64,000 nucleotides of DNA from Solicola gregarius (GCF_025790165.1 NZ_CP094970.1:186001-250000); one strand, 5' to 3'. Counted from the first letter of the stretch, positions 7,184 to 16,748 are shown. Notes: generated from the letters alone by a model not told the origin. Program-made: numbers and translations.

Positions 7184-8773
7184 GTGGCAGTCCCTTCCAG
7201 AGCGGACAGGTCCGTATCGGGCAGCCCGCCGACGCGCCGAGCCGAGTTGCTCGCCGCGCTCTCGCTGGCGATCGACCTCGGGCTCGGACAGCCGATGGAG
7301 CATATGCTGCGTGCATGCGTGCTCGGCACACGCATCGCGCAGCGGATCGAACTCGACCAAGCACAGCAGGATCGGGTCTTCTACGCCACGCTCGTGTCGT
7401 GGATCGGTTGTCACGCCGACTCCTACGACCTCGCGGGCGTGTTCGGCGACGACATCGGATTCCGCGCCGACACCTACGCGATCGACAAGCGGGGCGTGCC
7501 TCTGGTTCGCTTCATGGTGACCCACGCCGCAACCGACCCCCGCTGGACGGTACGCACGGCGCAGACGTTGGCCTTCCTGGCGACCGGGCGGAAGACATTG
7601 GACCGGATCATCCGCTCCCATTGCGTCTCCGCGGGAGTCCTCGCCACGCATGTCGGCACCGACGAGGAGGTCGCGGCCCTCCTCGCGTACGCCTTCGAAC
7701 GATGGGACGGAGCCGGACTGCCGGACGGGGCGCGACACGACACGATCCCGATCGAAATGCGGATCGTCCACCTGTGCGACACGACCGAGGTCCACGTACG
7801 CGAGCGCGGGCGCGAGGCCGCGATCGAGATGCTGCGTGCCCGTCGGGGAACACAATTCGATCCCGACCTCGTCGACGCCGTCCTCTCCGATCCCGACGAA
7901 CTGTTGGCCGGCGTGGTCGGGTCGGACGCGTGGGAGGCCGCGCTCGCGAACGCTCCGGCCGAGCGCCCCCTCAACGCGGGCGAACTGACCGACGCGCTGA
8001 CCGCGATCGGTGACTTCGCCGACCTCAAATCGCCCTACACCGCCGGCCACTCACGCGCCGTGGCCTCGCTGGCGACGGACGCTGCCCGCGTCGCCGGTCT
8101 CGACCCGGAACACCATCGCAACCTTCTCCACGCCGGCCTCGTGCACGACCTGGGCCGACTCGGCGTCTCCAACGCGGTGTGGGACAAGCAATCGCCCCTC
8201 ACGACGGCCGAGCTCGAACGAGTACGCCTGCACCCGTATCTCACCGAGCGCATCCTCAATCGCGTACCGGGCCTCGCCGCGATCGCACCCCTCGCCGGCG
8301 CGCATCACGAACGACTCGACGGCTCCGGCTATGCGAGGGGGCTGAAGGCGGCAGGCCTCGATCAGAGTTCACGCATCCTCGCGGCCGCCGACCGCTACCG
8401 GACGGCGACCGAGCCGCGGCCACACCGTTCGGCGCGTACGCCTGCCGAAGCGGCCGAGCTGCTTCGCGGCGACGTACGAGACCTTCGCCTCGATGGCCCG
8501 TCGGTCGAGGCGGTGCTCACGTCGGCGGGACATCGAGCACGGCGCCGGCACGCCTGGCCCGCCGGGCTGACCGACCGAGAGGTCGAAGTCCTGCGGCGGT
8601 TGATCCACGGCCTGTCGAATCGCCAGATCGCGACGGAGCTCTCGATCACGGAGAAGACGGCACGCAACCACCTCGAACACATCTACGCCAAGCTCGGCGT
8701 CGCGAACCGTACGAGCGCCAGCCTGTTCGCCGTCCAGCACGGGATCGTCGACAGTCCCGGCCACGGGAACTGA
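7184..8773 (+). CDS. HD-GYP-type phosphohydrolase fused to LuxR DNA-binding domain
   Basis: 529 aa. An N-terminal degenerate HD-GYP-like half (about 20-205, with SWIGCHADS and FERWDGAGLPDG) is followed by an intact HD domain (about 265-405) with HAGLVHDLGRLGV and HHERLDGSGYARG. A LuxR/NarL helix-turn-helix sits at the C-terminus (about 462-525, LTDREVEVLRRLIHGLSNRQIATELSI). HD-GYP domains usually hydrolyse cyclic di-GMP, here with GSGYARG in place of GYP. The fusion suggests a transcription factor coupled to nucleotide turnover. The GTG lies 6 nt after TAACGT, suggesting a leaderless mRNA. The methyltransferase pair downstream may be its target (inference). Confidence 0.82.
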   Translation: MAVPSRADRSVSGSPPTRRAELLAALSLAIDLGLGQPMEHMLRACVLGTRIAQRIELDQAQQDRVFYATLVSWIGCHADSYDLAGVFGDDIGFRADTYAIDKRGVPLVRFMVTHAATDPRWTVRTAQTLAFLATGRKTLDRIIRSHCVSAGVLATHVGTDEEVAALLAYAFERWDGAGLPDGARHDTIPIEMRIVHLCDTTEVHVRERGREAAIEMLRARRGTQFDPDLVDAVLSDPDELLAGVVGSDAWEAALANAPAERPLNAGELTDALTAIGDFADLKSPYTAGHSRAVASLATDAARVAGLDPEHHRNLLHAGLVHDLGRLGVSNAVWDKQSPLTTAELERVRLHPYLTERILNRVPGLAAIAPLAGAHHERLDGSGYARGLKAAGLDQSSRILAAADRYRTATEPRPHRSARTPAEAAELLRGDVRDLRLDGPSVEAVLTSAGHRARRRHAWPAGLTDREVEVLRRLIHGLSNRQIATELSITEKTARNHLEHIYAKLGVANRTSASLFAVQHGIVDSPGHGN

Positions 8774-8856
8774 ACCGGAGCCGAACCTGGGTCATCTGCC
8801 CCATGTGCTCACGGCTCTGCCGGTCGATGGTGGTGGTGCGACGTCAGGGAGGCGCC

Positions 8857-9567
8857 ATGACACCACTAGCAGCCGTACAGCGTGAACGGGCCACGGCGAC
8901 GCTGCCGACCACGGCGGGCGACCGCGTCGCCGGATATGGCGTCATGGGCATCCCGTTCGAGAGCGGCGAGTACCTCGCGCTGCGCGACTGGACGGATAGC
9001 TCCTTCGGCCCGCCCTATCGATCGATCTGGCATCGCGATGCCACAGGCGACTGGACGATCTACTCGGACGCCCCTCCGCAGCAGAGCTGCGTACGTTTCC
9101 TGGCGCCGGACGTCAGCCACGCTCGAACGACGACGATCGGCCTCGCCTGGTCCGACGATCACACCCTCGTCGCCGACGTCGAGGCCGCAGAGCTGTCCTG
9201 GACGATCACACTCGCCGGCGATCCCATGACTCGCATGCTGAGCGCTGTCGCACCTGCGATGCCGGCCTGGGTGTGGCGTTCCGACGCGGCGCTACGGATC
9301 ATCGCGAGCTCGTCGGCCGCCATGTTGCGTACCGGTCGCCTACGGCTCGCCGGGACGATGCCGAACGGGCAGCGCTACCAGCTTGCTCCGATGCACCTGT
9401 GGACCGTCCGGCACTCCACCGCGTCGATCGGTCCACGCGATCTCGGCAAACCCCGGCCGCACCGGCCACAGGCCCGAATCGGCGACGTCACGCTGCCGCA
9501 ACGGGGCGTGTTCTACACCGCAGCCACCGGACGCTTCTACGACAAGTCACGCACCACCAACCACTGA
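8857..9567 (+). CDS. Hypothetical protein beside a methyltransferase
   Basis: 236 aa from the ATG at 8857, which has GGGAGGCG ahead. No family is recognised. The sequence is soluble and mostly beta-like, with MGIPFESGEYLALRDW, PPYRSIWHRDATGDWTIYSDAPP and a C-terminal half resembling lipocalin-like or hydroxyneurosporene-type folds seen next to methyltransferases (weak impression). It ends 12 nt before the methyltransferase gene and is surely co-transcribed with it. Confidence 0.62.
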   Translation: MTPLAAVQRERATATLPTTAGDRVAGYGVMGIPFESGEYLALRDWTDSSFGPPYRSIWHRDATGDWTIYSDAPPQQSCVRFLAPDVSHARTTTIGLAWSDDHTLVADVEAAELSWTITLAGDPMTRMLSAVAPAMPAWVWRSDAALRIIASSSAAMLRTGRLRLAGTMPNGQRYQLAPMHLWTVRHSTASIGPRDLGKPRPHRPQARIGDVTLPQRGVFYTAATGRFYDKSRTTNH

Positions 9568-9579
9568 AGGAGCACCACC

Positions 9580-10659
9580 ATGACCACCACCGCTGACACA
9601 CCGCAGATCGACGAGGAACGCCTGATGAGCTTCGTCTTCCGAGCCGTCGACGAGCTCGGGGCATCCCTGAACGCCGCGCTCGTCTTGATGGGCGACCGCC
9701 TCGGCTACTACCGCACGATGGCGGACGGCCGCCCGGTCACACCGGCAGAGCTCGCCGAGCGAACGCACACCGATGTGCGTTACACCCGCGAGTGGCTCAA
9801 CGCCCAGGCGGCCGGGCAATACATCGAGTACAGCCCGGAGACGGGCGGGTACACCCTGCCGGCCGAGCACGCGGTCGCCTTGGCCGACGAGAACAGCCCC
9901 GCATACCTACCGGGGTTCTTCCAGATCGTGAACGGCACGGTGAGCGACGCACCGCAGGTCATCGAGCGGGCCCGCACCGGCGACGGCCTCGGCTGGCACG
10001 CACATAATTCCGACGTGCACACCGGGTGCGAGCGCTTCTTCCGGCCGCAGTACAACGCCAACGTCGTTTCGTCGTGGCTTCCCGCGCTCGAGGGTGTCGT
10101 CGACAAGCTGACCGCCGGCGCCCGCGTCGCCGACGTCGGGTGCGGGCACGGTGCTTCGACGATCGTGATGGCGCAGGCGTTCGAGCGGTCGACCTTCGTC
10201 GGATCTGACTACCACGCGAAGTCCATTGCGACGGCCCGCACGCGTGCCGAGAATGCCGGCGTGTCCGATCGCATCACGTTCGAGCAGACCGACGCCCAGT
10301 CGCTCGCCGGCGGTCCGTATGACCTGGTGACGATGTTCGACTGCCTGCACGACATGGGCGACCCGATCAGCGCTGCCCGGCAGGTGCTGGACAACCTCGC
10401 CCACGACGGGACGTGGATGGTCGTCGAGCCCATCGCCGGCGACCACGTCGAGGACAACCTCAACCCGGTCGGACGCGCGTACTACGCCTTCTCCACGCTG
10501 TTGTGCACACCGGCGTCGCTGTCGCAGGACGGCCGTCTCGCCATCGGTACGCAGGCCGGCGAGGCGAGACTCACCGAGGTCCTCTCCGCGGCGGGATTCA
10601 CGCGCATCCGCCGAGTCGCGGAGACACCGTTCAACATGGTGCTCGAGGTGCGGCCCTGA
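9580..10659 (+). CDS. SAM-dependent methyltransferase with N-terminal winged helix (Rv2258c-like)
   Basis: 359 aa. The N-terminal winged-helix/dimerisation domain (about 10-95) includes PVTPAELAERTHTDVRYTREWL, and the class I methyltransferase core starts near 175 with motif I VADVGCGHGASTIVMA. YDLVTMFDCLHDMGDP matches motif IV. This layout is that of the Rv2258c-type family, presumed to methylate small molecules. AAGGAG precedes the ATG. It follows the 8857-9567 gene in one operon. Confidence 0.85.
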   Translation: MTTTADTPQIDEERLMSFVFRAVDELGASLNAALVLMGDRLGYYRTMADGRPVTPAELAERTHTDVRYTREWLNAQAAGQYIEYSPETGGYTLPAEHAVALADENSPAYLPGFFQIVNGTVSDAPQVIERARTGDGLGWHAHNSDVHTGCERFFRPQYNANVVSSWLPALEGVVDKLTAGARVADVGCGHGASTIVMAQAFERSTFVGSDYHAKSIATARTRAENAGVSDRITFEQTDAQSLAGGPYDLVTMFDCLHDMGDPISAARQVLDNLAHDGTWMVVEPIAGDHVEDNLNPVGRAYYAFSTLLCTPASLSQDGRLAIGTQAGEARLTEVLSAAGFTRIRRVAETPFNMVLEVRP

Positions 10660-10686
10660 CCAGATGCAACGGTGCGTGGACCCGAC

Positions 10687-11202
10687 CTACAGCCCCAGGT
10701 CGACCCGCGCCTGCTCGAGCCCGCGGCGACGCGCGTCGAGCACGGCCTCGTCGGACGGGTCGAGCCCGTCGCCGAGCCAGAACGAGAACTCGATGTCGCC
10801 GGTACGCAAGGGTGAGCGCCGCGTAACGATCTGGAGGCCCTTGGTGCCCGCGATCGGGACGTTGCGGGTCAGCAGGATGCTCGCCGTGACGCGCTCACGC
10901 ACCAGCTGGAGCAGGCGCCTCGGATCGTCGAGGCGTACGACGTGACGCGGATGCGTCTCGCCGAAGTCGGCCACCTCCTCGACGACCAGCGCGGAGTCGT
11001 CGGAGCTCCACGTTGCATGCTCCACACGCTCCCACGGGATCTCCACGAAGTCGTCGGCGCCGATGTACAGGGACCGATCGGTGCCGATCAGCCAGACGCC
11101 GTCGACGGCACGGCCGAACGCCAGCACCCGCTCGCCGCGGGCGAGGCCGAGTGCCGCGTGTACATCGCTGGGCAGCGTCTCGCGCCGCGGCTTCCAATCC
11201 AT
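10687..11202 (-). CDS. Conserved hypothetical protein, actinobacterial
   Basis: 171 aa from the ATG at 11202 (MDWKPRRETLPSDVHAALGL). It is a soluble alpha/beta protein with GERVLAFGRAVDGVWLIGTDRSLYI and EIPWERVEHATW, a PH-like beta pattern often found in uncharacterised actinobacterial proteins. The C-terminus is helical and charged. It lies just downstream of the sigma factor gene on the same strand, 20 nt apart, and convergent to the methyltransferase. No function can be assigned. Confidence 0.65.
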   Translation of the reverse strand: MDWKPRRETLPSDVHAALGLARGERVLAFGRAVDGVWLIGTDRSLYIGADDFVEIPWERVEHATWSSDDSALVVEEVADFGETHPRHVVRLDDPRRLLQLVRERVTASILLTRNVPIAGTKGLQIVTRRSPLRTGDIEFSFWLGDGLDPSDEAVLDARRRGLEQARVDLGL

Positions 11203-11222
11203 GCCCCCATGATGCCAAGGCG

Positions 11223-12065
11223 CTACCCGGAGCCGTCGAGCGCCGCGACGTACCGCGAGCGCCGGAGCTGCTGGAGTGCCTCGTCCTCGAAGCGTCGTAC
11301 GACATGCCGGGTCGTGCCGAGGTGCTTCGCGGTCTCCGCCAGGGTCAGCGGCGGGCCGTCGAAGCCGAACCGCAGCCGGACGATGGCGCACCCCGGCTCG
11401 GGCAATGAGGCGACGATCTCCGTCAGCCGTCGGCGCACCTCGCTGTGGTGTGCCACGACCCATGGGTCCTCCTCGAGGTCGGTCGCGAGATCGATGGCCG
11501 AGTCGCCGCCGACCTCCAGCGCGAGCGGGGACGGGCCGGAGCGCAGCAGATCGCGTACTCGTCCCTCGGGAAGCCCCACGGCCGCCGCTATCTGCCTCGA
11601 AGTCCCCGGGATTCCCGTTCGTTCCTCGATCGCGTTACGCGCCCGACGGCAGCGCTTCAGCTGGTCGTACGACTGCGGAGGAACCCGGATCGTGCGGTGC
11701 TCGGGCACGGCCCGCGAGATCGCCTGCCGGATCCACCAGGTCGCGTACGTGGAAAACCTGAATCCGAGCGCATGATCGTACTTCTCCACGGCCCGCAGCA
11801 GCCCGATGTTGCCCTCCTGGACGAGGTCGAGCAGCGGAACCTGCCGCGCTCCGGCCCGCCGCGCCAGGGTGACCACGAGCCGGAGGTTGGCGCGGATCAT
11901 CGTCAGCCGAGCCGCCTCCCCTGCCGTACCTCCGGCCGCCACCAACGCTCCGAGGCGACGCTCCTCGGCGGCGGAGAGCAACGGGATCCGGCCGATCGCG
12001 TTGAGGTACGCGAGCAGCCCGGGCTCTCTCGTCTCGTACGTACTGCGGACTCCGTCGACGGACAT
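11223..12065 (-). CDS. Sigma-70 family RNA polymerase sigma factor (group 2-like)
   Basis: 280 aa. Region 1.2 ([20 protein letters not shown]), region 2 with [20 protein letters not shown] and [19 protein letters not shown], then regions 3 and 4 with a helix-turn-helix near [25 protein letters not shown]. It lacks the long acidic N-terminal region of the primary sigma factor, so it is a non-essential group 2-like factor. GGGAGGCG precedes the ATG. It sits 130 nt downstream of dnaG on the same strand, recalling the dnaG-rpoD macromolecular synthesis operon, although it is not the housekeeping sigma. Confidence 0.88.
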   Translation of the reverse strand: MSVDGVRSTYETREPGLLAYLNAIGRIPLLSAAEERRLGALVAAGGTAGEAARLTMIRANLRLVVTLARRAGARQVPLLDLVQEGNIGLLRAVEKYDHALGFRFSTYATWWIRQAISRAVPEHRTIRVPPQSYDQLKRCRRARNAIEERTGIPGTSRQIAAAVGLPEGRVRDLLRSGPSPLALEVGGDSAIDLATDLEEDPWVVAHHSEVRRRLTEIVASLPEPGCAIVRLRFGFDGPPLTLAETAKHLGTTRHVVRRFEDEALQQLRRSRYVAALDGSG

Positions 12066-12194
12066 CGGCGCCTCCCGATCACTTGGCCGCGACCAAGTCT
12101 CGACGGCGGAAGGCGCGCGCGAAACTCACCCGACGGCGCCTGTGGACGGGCGTTCGATCGACGCCGCTCCACTGTGGATCGGCCTGTGGTCGCC

Positions 12195-14057
12195 CTACGT
12201 CGTCGTACCGACGGCGCGTTCGCGCAGTGTGCGGCGCTGCTGCTCGAGTGCGACGAGCTCACCGAACATCCGGTTGTACTCCGTCGCCTCGTCGACGGGG
12301 TTCGTCCGCTGCAGGCGCGACTTGAGCTCCTCGATCCGGCGGCGGGTCGTCAGCTCCTGTAGGCGGGCGACGAGCGCGGACATGAGAGTGGCTTCGACAT
12401 CGCCGTTGGTACGCAACGGCTGCGTCGCGAGCGCCGCCAGGACCCGGCGCGTCGCATCGTCGGCGGCGGCGTCACGAAGCCCGGGGACCCACGCGCTCTC
12501 GGAGCTCGGCAACGGCGGGTTCTTCTCGATCAGCTCCCACACCGCGCGCGCCACGGGGTGCGTGAAGTCGTCGACGTCGAGACCTTCGACCCGGTCGGCC
12601 GCAACGTGCGGATACTGCACGACCGCCTGCAGCAGCTCGCGCTCGTCGGCGAATCGCTCGTCACCGAGCGACGGAGCGTCCGGCGGTACCTCGGCCCGCT
12701 CGCGTTGGGGCGCGGGCGCCGAACCTCGCTGCCCGGCCGCCCGGATGTGGGCGCGTACGTCCTCGACGTCGACGCCGATCGTCGAGGCGATCTCACGCGC
12801 GAAGGCCTCGACCTTCGAACGGTCGCGAATCGCGGCGACCAGCCTGGCGGCCTCCGCGGTCGCATCGACCCGCTGGTCGGCGCGGTCGAGATCGTACTTG
12901 CGAGCGACGTTGGCGAGTACGAACCGGTACAGCGGCACCCGCTTGGCGATCAGCTCGCGTACGGAAGCGTCGCCCTGCTGCAGCCGGAGGTCGCACGGGT
13001 CGAGGCCGGCCGGCTCCACCGCGACGTACGTCTGGGCAACGAACTGCTGGTCGCCCTCGAACGCCCGCATCGCGGCGTTCTGGCCGGCCTCGTCGCCGTC
13101 GAAGGTGAAGATGACCTCACCCCGGAACTCGTCGTGGTCGAGCATCAGCCGGCGCAGGATGCGGGCGTGCTCGGTGCCGAACGCCGTGCCGCAGGTAGCG
13201 ATCGCGGTCGTCACGCCGGCCTCGTGACACGCCATCACGTCGGTGTAGCCCTCGACGACAACGGCCTGCGAGGCACGCGAGATCGGTCGACGCGCGAGGT
13301 CGACGCCGTACAACACCTGACTCTTCTTGTAGATCGGTGTCTCGGGCGTGTTGAGGTACTTCGCCTCGATCCGGTCGTCGTCGAACAACCGCCGCGCCCC
13401 GAAGCCGACGACGTCACCGGAGACGTCGCGGATCGGCCAGATCAGCCGGCCCCGGAACCGGTCGTACGACCCTCGCGAGCCCTGCGCCACCAGGCCCGCC
13501 TTGAGCAGCTCGTCGTCGGAGAACCCGGCGGCCCGCAGATGTGCGAGCAGCGCCTCACCGCCCCGCGGTGCGAACCCGACTCCGAAGGTCTCGGCGGCGG
13601 CGCGGTCGAAGCCCCGGTCGGTCAGGAACTGGCGTCCGGTCCGTGCGTCGCTCGACGCGGTGAGCTGGTCGACGAAGTACGCCGCGGCGACCCTGTTGGC
13701 CTCGACCAGCCGCGCGCGCTGGTTCGGGTCTCGGCGCGGGCCGGCCGCCCCGTCGACGTAGCGCAGCTGCACGCCGACCCGGCCCGCGAGGCGCTCGACG
13801 GCCTCGGTGAACGTGATGCCCTCGACCTCTTGCAGGAACGTGAACGCGTCGCCGCCCGCGCCACAGCCGAAGCAGTAGTACATGCCGCGGGACGGTGTGA
13901 CGTTGAACGACGGGGACTTCTCGTCGTGGAACGGGCACAGGCCCTTGCGGCTTCCGCCGCCGGCATTGCGCAACGTGACGTGCTGCTCGATGACCTCGTC
14001 GATTCGCACGCGCTCACGTACGAGCGCGATGTCTTCGTCGCGAATACGGCCGGCCAC
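12195..14057 (-). CDS. dnaG: DNA primase
   Basis: 620 aa, normal size. The N-terminal zinc finger has Cys41, His44, Cys62 and Cys65 (CPFHDEKSPSF, YYCFGCGAGGD). The TOPRIM core has VVVEGYTDVM near 270 and FTFDGDEAGQNA near 318, with the metal-binding acidic residues in place. The C-terminal helicase-binding region is helical. It makes RNA primers for replication. The GTG start follows TAGACT at 8 nt with no Shine-Dalgarno. That hexamer touches the left end of the 14071-14266 inverted-repeat element, so the -35 region is element DNA. Confidence 0.96.
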   Translation of the reverse strand: MAGRIRDEDIALVRERVRIDEVIEQHVTLRNAGGGSRKGLCPFHDEKSPSFNVTPSRGMYYCFGCGAGGDAFTFLQEVEGITFTEAVERLAGRVGVQLRYVDGAAGPRRDPNQRARLVEANRVAAAYFVDQLTASSDARTGRQFLTDRGFDRAAAETFGVGFAPRGGEALLAHLRAAGFSDDELLKAGLVAQGSRGSYDRFRGRLIWPIRDVSGDVVGFGARRLFDDDRIEAKYLNTPETPIYKKSQVLYGVDLARRPISRASQAVVVEGYTDVMACHEAGVTTAIATCGTAFGTEHARILRRLMLDHDEFRGEVIFTFDGDEAGQNAAMRAFEGDQQFVAQTYVAVEPAGLDPCDLRLQQGDASVRELIAKRVPLYRFVLANVARKYDLDRADQRVDATAEAARLVAAIRDRSKVEAFAREIASTIGVDVEDVRAHIRAAGQRGSAPAPQRERAEVPPDAPSLGDERFADERELLQAVVQYPHVAADRVEGLDVDDFTHPVARAVWELIEKNPPLPSSESAWVPGLRDAAADDATRRVLAALATQPLRTNGDVEATLMSALVARLQELTTRRRIEELKSRLQRTNPVDEATEYNRMFGELVALEQQRRTLRERAVGTTT

Positions 14058-14070
14058 AGTGTCGGAGTCT

Positions 14071-14266
14071 AGGCCGTGTCTGTCTATGCCGCGTCGATAG
14101 GGAGCGAGTCTCCGCGCCCGATCTGTCCCCCAGCCGCAAGGCGGCCGGGAGGTGCCCCCATTCGCGCGGGAGCGATGGCGTAGCCGGTCCTACTTCGAGC
14201 GACCGCAACGCCGCCAGGCGGGATGCGGAGGCACGCGAGCCGACGGGGCATAGACAGACACGGCCT
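14071..14266. mobile_element. MITE-like element with 26-bp terminal inverted repeats
   Basis: AGGCCGTGTCTGTCTATGCC at 14071-14090 is matched exactly, inverted, at 14247-14266. The arms extend to 26 bp with a single mismatch (14071-14096 and 14241-14266). The 196-bp unit has no gene. The flanks show no convincing target duplication. Terminal repeats beginning GGCCGTGTC are common in actinobacterial IS elements, so I read it as a non-autonomous IS derivative between dnaG and dgt. A long RNA hairpin acting as terminator is the alternative. Confidence 0.66.
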
Positions 14267-14273
14267 GGGCGGC

Positions 14274-15536
14274 TCAGAGGAGCCGCTTCGACCAGTCGAG
14301 CGCGGAGTCATCGGTGAGCGATGCGACCTGGTCGACGACGACCCGAAGCCGGGCCGTGTCGTCGCCCGCGGCGTCGAAGTCGGCGGCGAACAACGGCTCG
14401 AGCACGACCGGGCCACGCTCTCGGGCGACGTCGACGAGACCCTGGACCAGGGCCCGCTGTTCGCGCAGGTGCGTGATGCGGTCGTCCGCCCGCATCACGT
14501 AGTGCGCCACGATCGACTTCAGTACGGCGATCTCGGTACGAGTCTCACTGGGCACGACGAGATCCGCGGCGTACCGCGTGAGTGGAGACCCCCCGTAGAG
14601 GTCACGCGTCGCCGAACGCGCCGACATTGCGAATCTGCCGATGAGCGCGCTCGTCAGGCTCTTCAGCACGGCGAGGTCGCCGCGTTCGCCCGCGTACGAC
14701 GCCGACGGCCACTCGGGCATCTCACGCAGCCGCGCCAGGCCCGCATCGAGCGAGTCGTCGGTCGCGTCGCGGACGTACCAGTCGCGGGCGGTGTCCCAGA
14801 CGGACCCTCGGTCGTCGTCGATCTGGCCGAGCCCGAGGCGACCTCCCACGACCGCGTCCTCGAGGTCGTGGACGCAGTACGCGATGTCGTCGGAAAGATC
14901 CATCACCTGCGCCTCGATGCACCGCGCGTCGCCTTCGGCGCCCGCGCGCAGCCACTCGAACGCGCCGAGGTCGTCGTCATACGCGCCGAACTTGCGGATC
15001 AGCCGGGGTGAGCCGTCGGCGTGCGAGCCGGCCGGCACCGGAGCGTTCTGTCGCAGCCACGGGTATTTCACACAGGCGTCCAGCGACGCACGGGTCAGGT
15101 TGAGGCCGACGCTCGACCCGTCGGGTGCGAAGGTCTTGGGCTCGAGCCGGGCCAGGATGCGCAACGTCTGGGCGTTCCCCTCGAAGCCGCCACACGCGCT
15201 GGCCGCCTCGTTGAGCGCTCGTTCGCCGTTGTGCCCGAACGGCGGGTGCCCGAGGTCGTGCGCGAGCGCGGCGGTCTCGACCAGGTCGGGGTCGCAGCCC
15301 AGCGACTTGCCGAGCTCGCGCGCCACCTGCGCCACCTCCAGGGAGTGCGTCAGCCGGTTTCGTACGAAGTCGTCGGTGCCCGGGCCGACCACCTGGGTCT
15401 TCGCAGCCAGCCGTCGGAGCGCCGCCGAATGCAGGACCCGCGCACGGTCGCGCTCGAACGACGTGCGGTCGAGTCGCTTGGTGGGTTCGGGTACGCGACG
15501 CTCGCGGGCCTCGTCGGCGTACGTGGGTTCGGTCAT
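14274..15536 (-). CDS. dgt: Deoxyguanosinetriphosphate triphosphohydrolase-like protein
   Basis: 420 aa from the ATG at 15536 (MTEPTYADEARERRV). HD-domain metal ligands are seen in NRLTHSLEVAQ and AHDLGHPPFGHNGE, the dGTPase signature, followed by MDLSDDIAYCVHDLEDAV. It hydrolyses dNTPs to nucleosides and triphosphate. TACGCT lies 7 nt before the ATG with no Shine-Dalgarno, so the transcript may be leaderless. A longer in-frame start at 15617 exists but would overlap the next gene's stop. dgt next to dnaG is a usual actinobacterial order. Confidence 0.92.
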   Translation of the reverse strand: MTEPTYADEARERRVPEPTKRLDRTSFERDRARVLHSAALRRLAAKTQVVGPGTDDFVRNRLTHSLEVAQVARELGKSLGCDPDLVETAALAHDLGHPPFGHNGERALNEAASACGGFEGNAQTLRILARLEPKTFAPDGSSVGLNLTRASLDACVKYPWLRQNAPVPAGSHADGSPRLIRKFGAYDDDLGAFEWLRAGAEGDARCIEAQVMDLSDDIAYCVHDLEDAVVGGRLGLGQIDDDRGSVWDTARDWYVRDATDDSLDAGLARLREMPEWPSASYAGERGDLAVLKSLTSALIGRFAMSARSATRDLYGGSPLTRYAADLVVPSETRTEIAVLKSIVAHYVMRADDRITHLREQRALVQGLVDVARERGPVVLEPLFAADFDAAGDDTARLRVVVDQVASLTDDSALDWSKRLL

Positions 15537-15570
15537 CGAGGGCAGCGTATCCGCAGGCTGTGCGCGGCCT

Positions 15571-15801
15571 TTACTCGTCGATACCGAAGACGCGGCGGCC
15601 CAGTGCTTGAACGTCACGATCGAGGCCGTCGAGCCGCCGATCCACGCTGTCGAAGCGCACCTCAGTCACGGCCCGGGATGCCTCGATCTCTGTGTGCAAG
15701 GACGATATCTCCGTGCGCACTGTTCGCAGCAGCATCGTCGACATAGCGACGAGGACGGCAAGAAAGCCGCCGATCACGGTCCACGTCTGCGCGTCGTTCA
15801 A
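15571..15801 (-). CDS. Small membrane/coiled-coil protein, 76 aa
   Basis: TTG start at 15801 with GAGGAGG ideally placed ahead. The N-terminal helix TWTVIGGFLAVLVAMSTMLL is a membrane anchor. The rest is a heptad-like coiled coil (EISSLHTEIEASRAVTEVRFDSVDRRLDGLDRDVQAL). Similar short membrane/coiled-coil proteins occur widely in actinobacteria without known function. It lies 34 nt ahead of dgt. Confidence 0.6.
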   Translation of the reverse strand: MNDAQTWTVIGGFLAVLVAMSTMLLRTVRTEISSLHTEIEASRAVTEVRFDSVDRRLDGLDRDVQALGRRVFGIDE

Positions 15802-15896
15802 GGCTCCTCCTCGGATCAAGGATACGACGCGAGGGTCGGTAGGTACGGCTGACAACCAACGTTCCGACGGTTGTGGACTCGGTTGTGGACGCGCGT

Positions 15897-16748
15897 CTAC
15901 CAACGCGCCCTTCGCGGCCGCGGCTGACACCGTGGGCAGGTGTACGACGACCGGTTCATGAACGCGTCGCGCCGGATCGGCGTGCCGCACCGGTTGCACG
16001 GCAGTCCGTCGCGTCCGTACACGTTCAGCGAGCGTTCGAAGTAGCCGCTCTCACCGTTGACGTCGACATACAGCGAGTCGAACGACGTGCCGCCCTGGGC
16101 GAGCGCCTCTCCCATCACCGTGCGCACGCCGTCGAGGACACTGGCAACCTCGCCGCGCCGCAGCGTCTCGGTCGGGCGCGCGTAGTGCAACCGAGCGCGC
16201 CACAACGCCTCGTCGGCGTAGATGTTGCCGATGCCCGACACCTGTGACTGGTCGAGCAGGGCCCGCTTGATGCCGGTACGCCGGCGCCGCAGCCGCGCCG
16301 TGAAGTCGGCGTCGTCGAAGCCCTGGTCGAGCGGGTCGCGGGCGATGTGGGCGATCTCCGGCGGCAGCTCGGCACCGTCCTCGCTCAGCGACAGCCCACC
16401 GAACATCCGCTGGTCGACGTAGCGCACGTCGTACGGCGCGTCCAGCTCCAACAGCACCCGAAGGTGCTTCTCGGGCTCCTCGCCCGAGTCGCGGACGAGG
16501 ATCTGGCCGCTCATGCCGAGGTGTGCGAGCACGGCGTCACCGTCGTCGAGCGGCAGCCACAGGTACTTGCCCCGGCGGCGGGCGCCGATGATCGTACGAC
16601 CGGCGAGCCGGTCGGCGAAGTCGACCGGGCCACCCAGATGCCGCCTGATCGGCCGCGGATGCAACACAGTGACCCGCTTGATGGCGTGGCCGACAGCGAA
16701 CCGCTCCAGGCCGTCGCGTACGACCTCGACCTCGGGCAGCTCAGGCAT
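15897..16748 (-). CDS. mutM: Formamidopyrimidine-DNA glycosylase
   Basis: 283 aa starting [10 protein letters not shown]; Pro2 and Glu3 are the catalytic residues after Met removal. The beta-hairpin lysine sits in [12 protein letters not shown], the helix-two-turn-helix in [16 protein letters not shown], and the C-terminal zinc finger has CNRCGTPI and YTCPRCQ. It removes 8-oxoguanine and nicks the strand. The ATG overlaps the rnc stop by 8 nt, so it is translated with rnc. A longer frame runs upstream, but the invariant MPELPE fixes the start. Confidence 0.96.
   Translation of the reverse strand: MPELPEVEVVRDGLERFAVGHAIKRVTVLHPRPIRRHLGGPVDFADRLAGRTIIGARRRGKYLWLPLDDGDAVLAHLGMSGQILVRDSGEEPEKHLRVLLELDAPYDVRYVDQRMFGGLSLSEDGAELPPEIAHIARDPLDQGFDDADFTARLRRRRTGIKRALLDQSQVSGIGNIYADEALWRARLHYARPTETLRRGEVASVLDGVRTVMGEALAQGGTSFDSLYVDVNGESGYFERSLNVYGRDGLPCNRCGTPIRRDAFMNRSSYTCPRCQPRPRRARW

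Noticed and set aside
12558-14072. 504-aa plus-strand frame opposite dnaG
   Set aside because: Antisense shadow; dnaG has zinc finger and TOPRIM motifs in the other strand.
14084-14416. Minus-strand frame of 110 aa across the dnaG-dgt gap
   Set aside because: It lies across the inverted-repeat element and the dgt end in a wrong frame; no start signal or family pattern.
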